This document shows, piece after piece, positions 40,653-40,927 of a stretch of DNA of 40,927 bases (the stretch's first letter is position 1; every line of letters starts with the position of its first letter). Both the position numbers and the translations under genes were made by a program. The notes under the pieces were generated by a model, which had not been told where the DNA came from, did not search any database, and saw only the letters and a list, made by a program, of their open reading frames with translations. This stretch comes from SIG565 sp964607025 (GTDB lineage: Bacteria > Bacillota > Clostridia > Oscillospirales > Acutalibacteraceae), in contig CAZSIL010000016.1 in the NCBI GenBank assembly GCA_964607025.1, positions 1 through 40,927 on the forward strand, read 5' to 3'.

Positions 40653-40678
40653 GGGACGATGCGGACATCGTCCCCTAC
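40653..40678 (-). repeat. REP-like GTAG hairpin, copy 4
   Basis: On the minus strand it reads GTAG (40675-40678), stem GGGACGATG, loop TCCG, stem CATCGTCCC (40653-40661). It has the same head and outer GGG/CCC pairs as copies 1-3 but a different inner stem, and like copy 1 it lies just past the 3' end of a minus-strand gene. Confidence 0.7.
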
Positions 40679-40703
40679 AAATTTCATTACAAATAATCAC
40701 AGA

Positions 40704-40927
40704 TTATTTGTTAAGCGCTTCGTTAACTGCAACTGCACAAGCAACAGTCATACCAACCATTGGGTTGTTACCTGCACCGATAAGTCCCATCATCTCAACG
40801 TGAGCGGGAACTGAAGAAGAACCTGCAAACTGAGCGTCTGAGTGCATACGGCCCATTGTATCGGTCATACCATAGGAAGCGGGACCTGCAGCCATATTAT
40901 CGGGGTGGAGAGTACGTCCTGTACCGC
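40704..40927 (-). CDS. GGGtGRT family protein, C-terminal part (cut by window edge)
   Basis: Only the last 74 residues are inside the window; the gene runs off the right edge, so its start is not visible. The segment reads GTGRTLHPDN, then MAAGPASYGMTDTMGRMHSD, AQFAGSSSVPAHVEMMGLIG and AGNNPMVGMTVACAVAVNEA before the stop. GTGRT near the edge followed by this Gly/Met/His-rich stretch matches what is annotated as GGGtGRT protein in Clostridia and other anaerobes, a conserved family without an assigned function to my knowledge. It is followed by a REP-like hairpin and a terminator. Confidence 0.75.
   Translation of the reverse strand, partial: GTGRTLHPDNMAAGPASYGMTDTMGRMHSDAQFAGSSSVPAHVEMMGLIGAGNNPMVGMTVACAVAVNEALNK

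Noticed and set aside
40513..40803. Plus-strand frame of 96 residues starting MMRLKELRKN
   Set aside because: It runs through a terminator and a REP-like hairpin and then antisense to the GGGtGRT gene, so it cannot be a real gene as drawn.

Overview
The window looks like a chromosomal segment of a low-to-mid GC, spore-forming member of the Clostridia, probably Oscillospiraceae/Ruminococcaceae-like. The support is direct: a pro-sigma-K gene, two T-box leaders on aminoacyl-tRNA synthetase genes, a Gram-positive LexA box, IreB and PASTA-kinase-type genes, an IscS/IscU-type Fe-S operon, a copper P-type ATPase with CopZ, and TTGACA-17-TATAAT promoters with AGGAGG-like ribosome binding sites. No rRNA, tRNA, CRISPR array or prophage was seen. 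No species is claimed.

Layout. 1-3.7 kb: an Fe-S biogenesis run (cysteine desulfurase, IscU scaffold, an S1-domain RNA-binding protein, Mrp/ApbC-type carrier). 3.7-6.5 kb: the complete glutamate-to-proline operon proB-proA-proC. 6.6-8.8 kb (minus): an MBL-fold hydrolase and a DacF-like D,D-carboxypeptidase. 8.9-12.1 kb: a metallophosphoesterase, a zinc-ribbon/PASTA protein whose kinase domain has lost its catalytic residues, and a DUF1624-type membrane protein. 12.2-16.9 kb (minus): ireB, pheT, pheS under a Phe T-box, and sigK. 17.0-20.4 kb: an Ile T-box and a long (type 2) ileS. 20.5-22.1 kb: a divergent Xre regulator/small membrane protein pair and lgt. 22.1-24.1 kb (minus): a flavin reductase-rubredoxin fusion, ldhA, and a 59-residue membrane protein behind a LexA box. 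24.2-27.9 kb: mtaB, copper ATPase and copZ, overlapping. 27.9-32.3 kb: an Ig-repeat polysaccharide deacetylase, AI-2E-type permease, HAD phosphatase and YwaF-like membrane protein.

32.3-33.7 kb is the most accessory-looking stretch: a YspA-type SLOG protein, a divergent small HTH regulator and a REP-associated tyrosine transposase (RAYT). GTAG-headed hairpins of the kind RAYTs mobilise lie beside it, inside its own reading frame (two opposed copies joined to an 18-bp tandem array), and again at 40.65 kb. 33.7-39.1 kb holds a class II aldolase and a three-gene surface-glycosylation set (CsbB/GtrB-type glycosyltransferase, YfhO-type membrane transferase, GtcA/GtrA-type flippase) behind a long leader with a terminator-like hairpin. 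39.3-40.9 kb has an acyltransferase-3 protein, a small broken coding remnant, and the C-terminal part of a GGGtGRT-family protein cut by the window edge.

The strongest leads are the RAYT gene containing its own putative REP hairpins, the SOS-controlled small membrane protein (a candidate damage-induced division inhibitor or toxin), the zinc-ribbon PASTA pseudokinase near ireB, and the copper ATPase whose DKTGT motif reads DKTCT.
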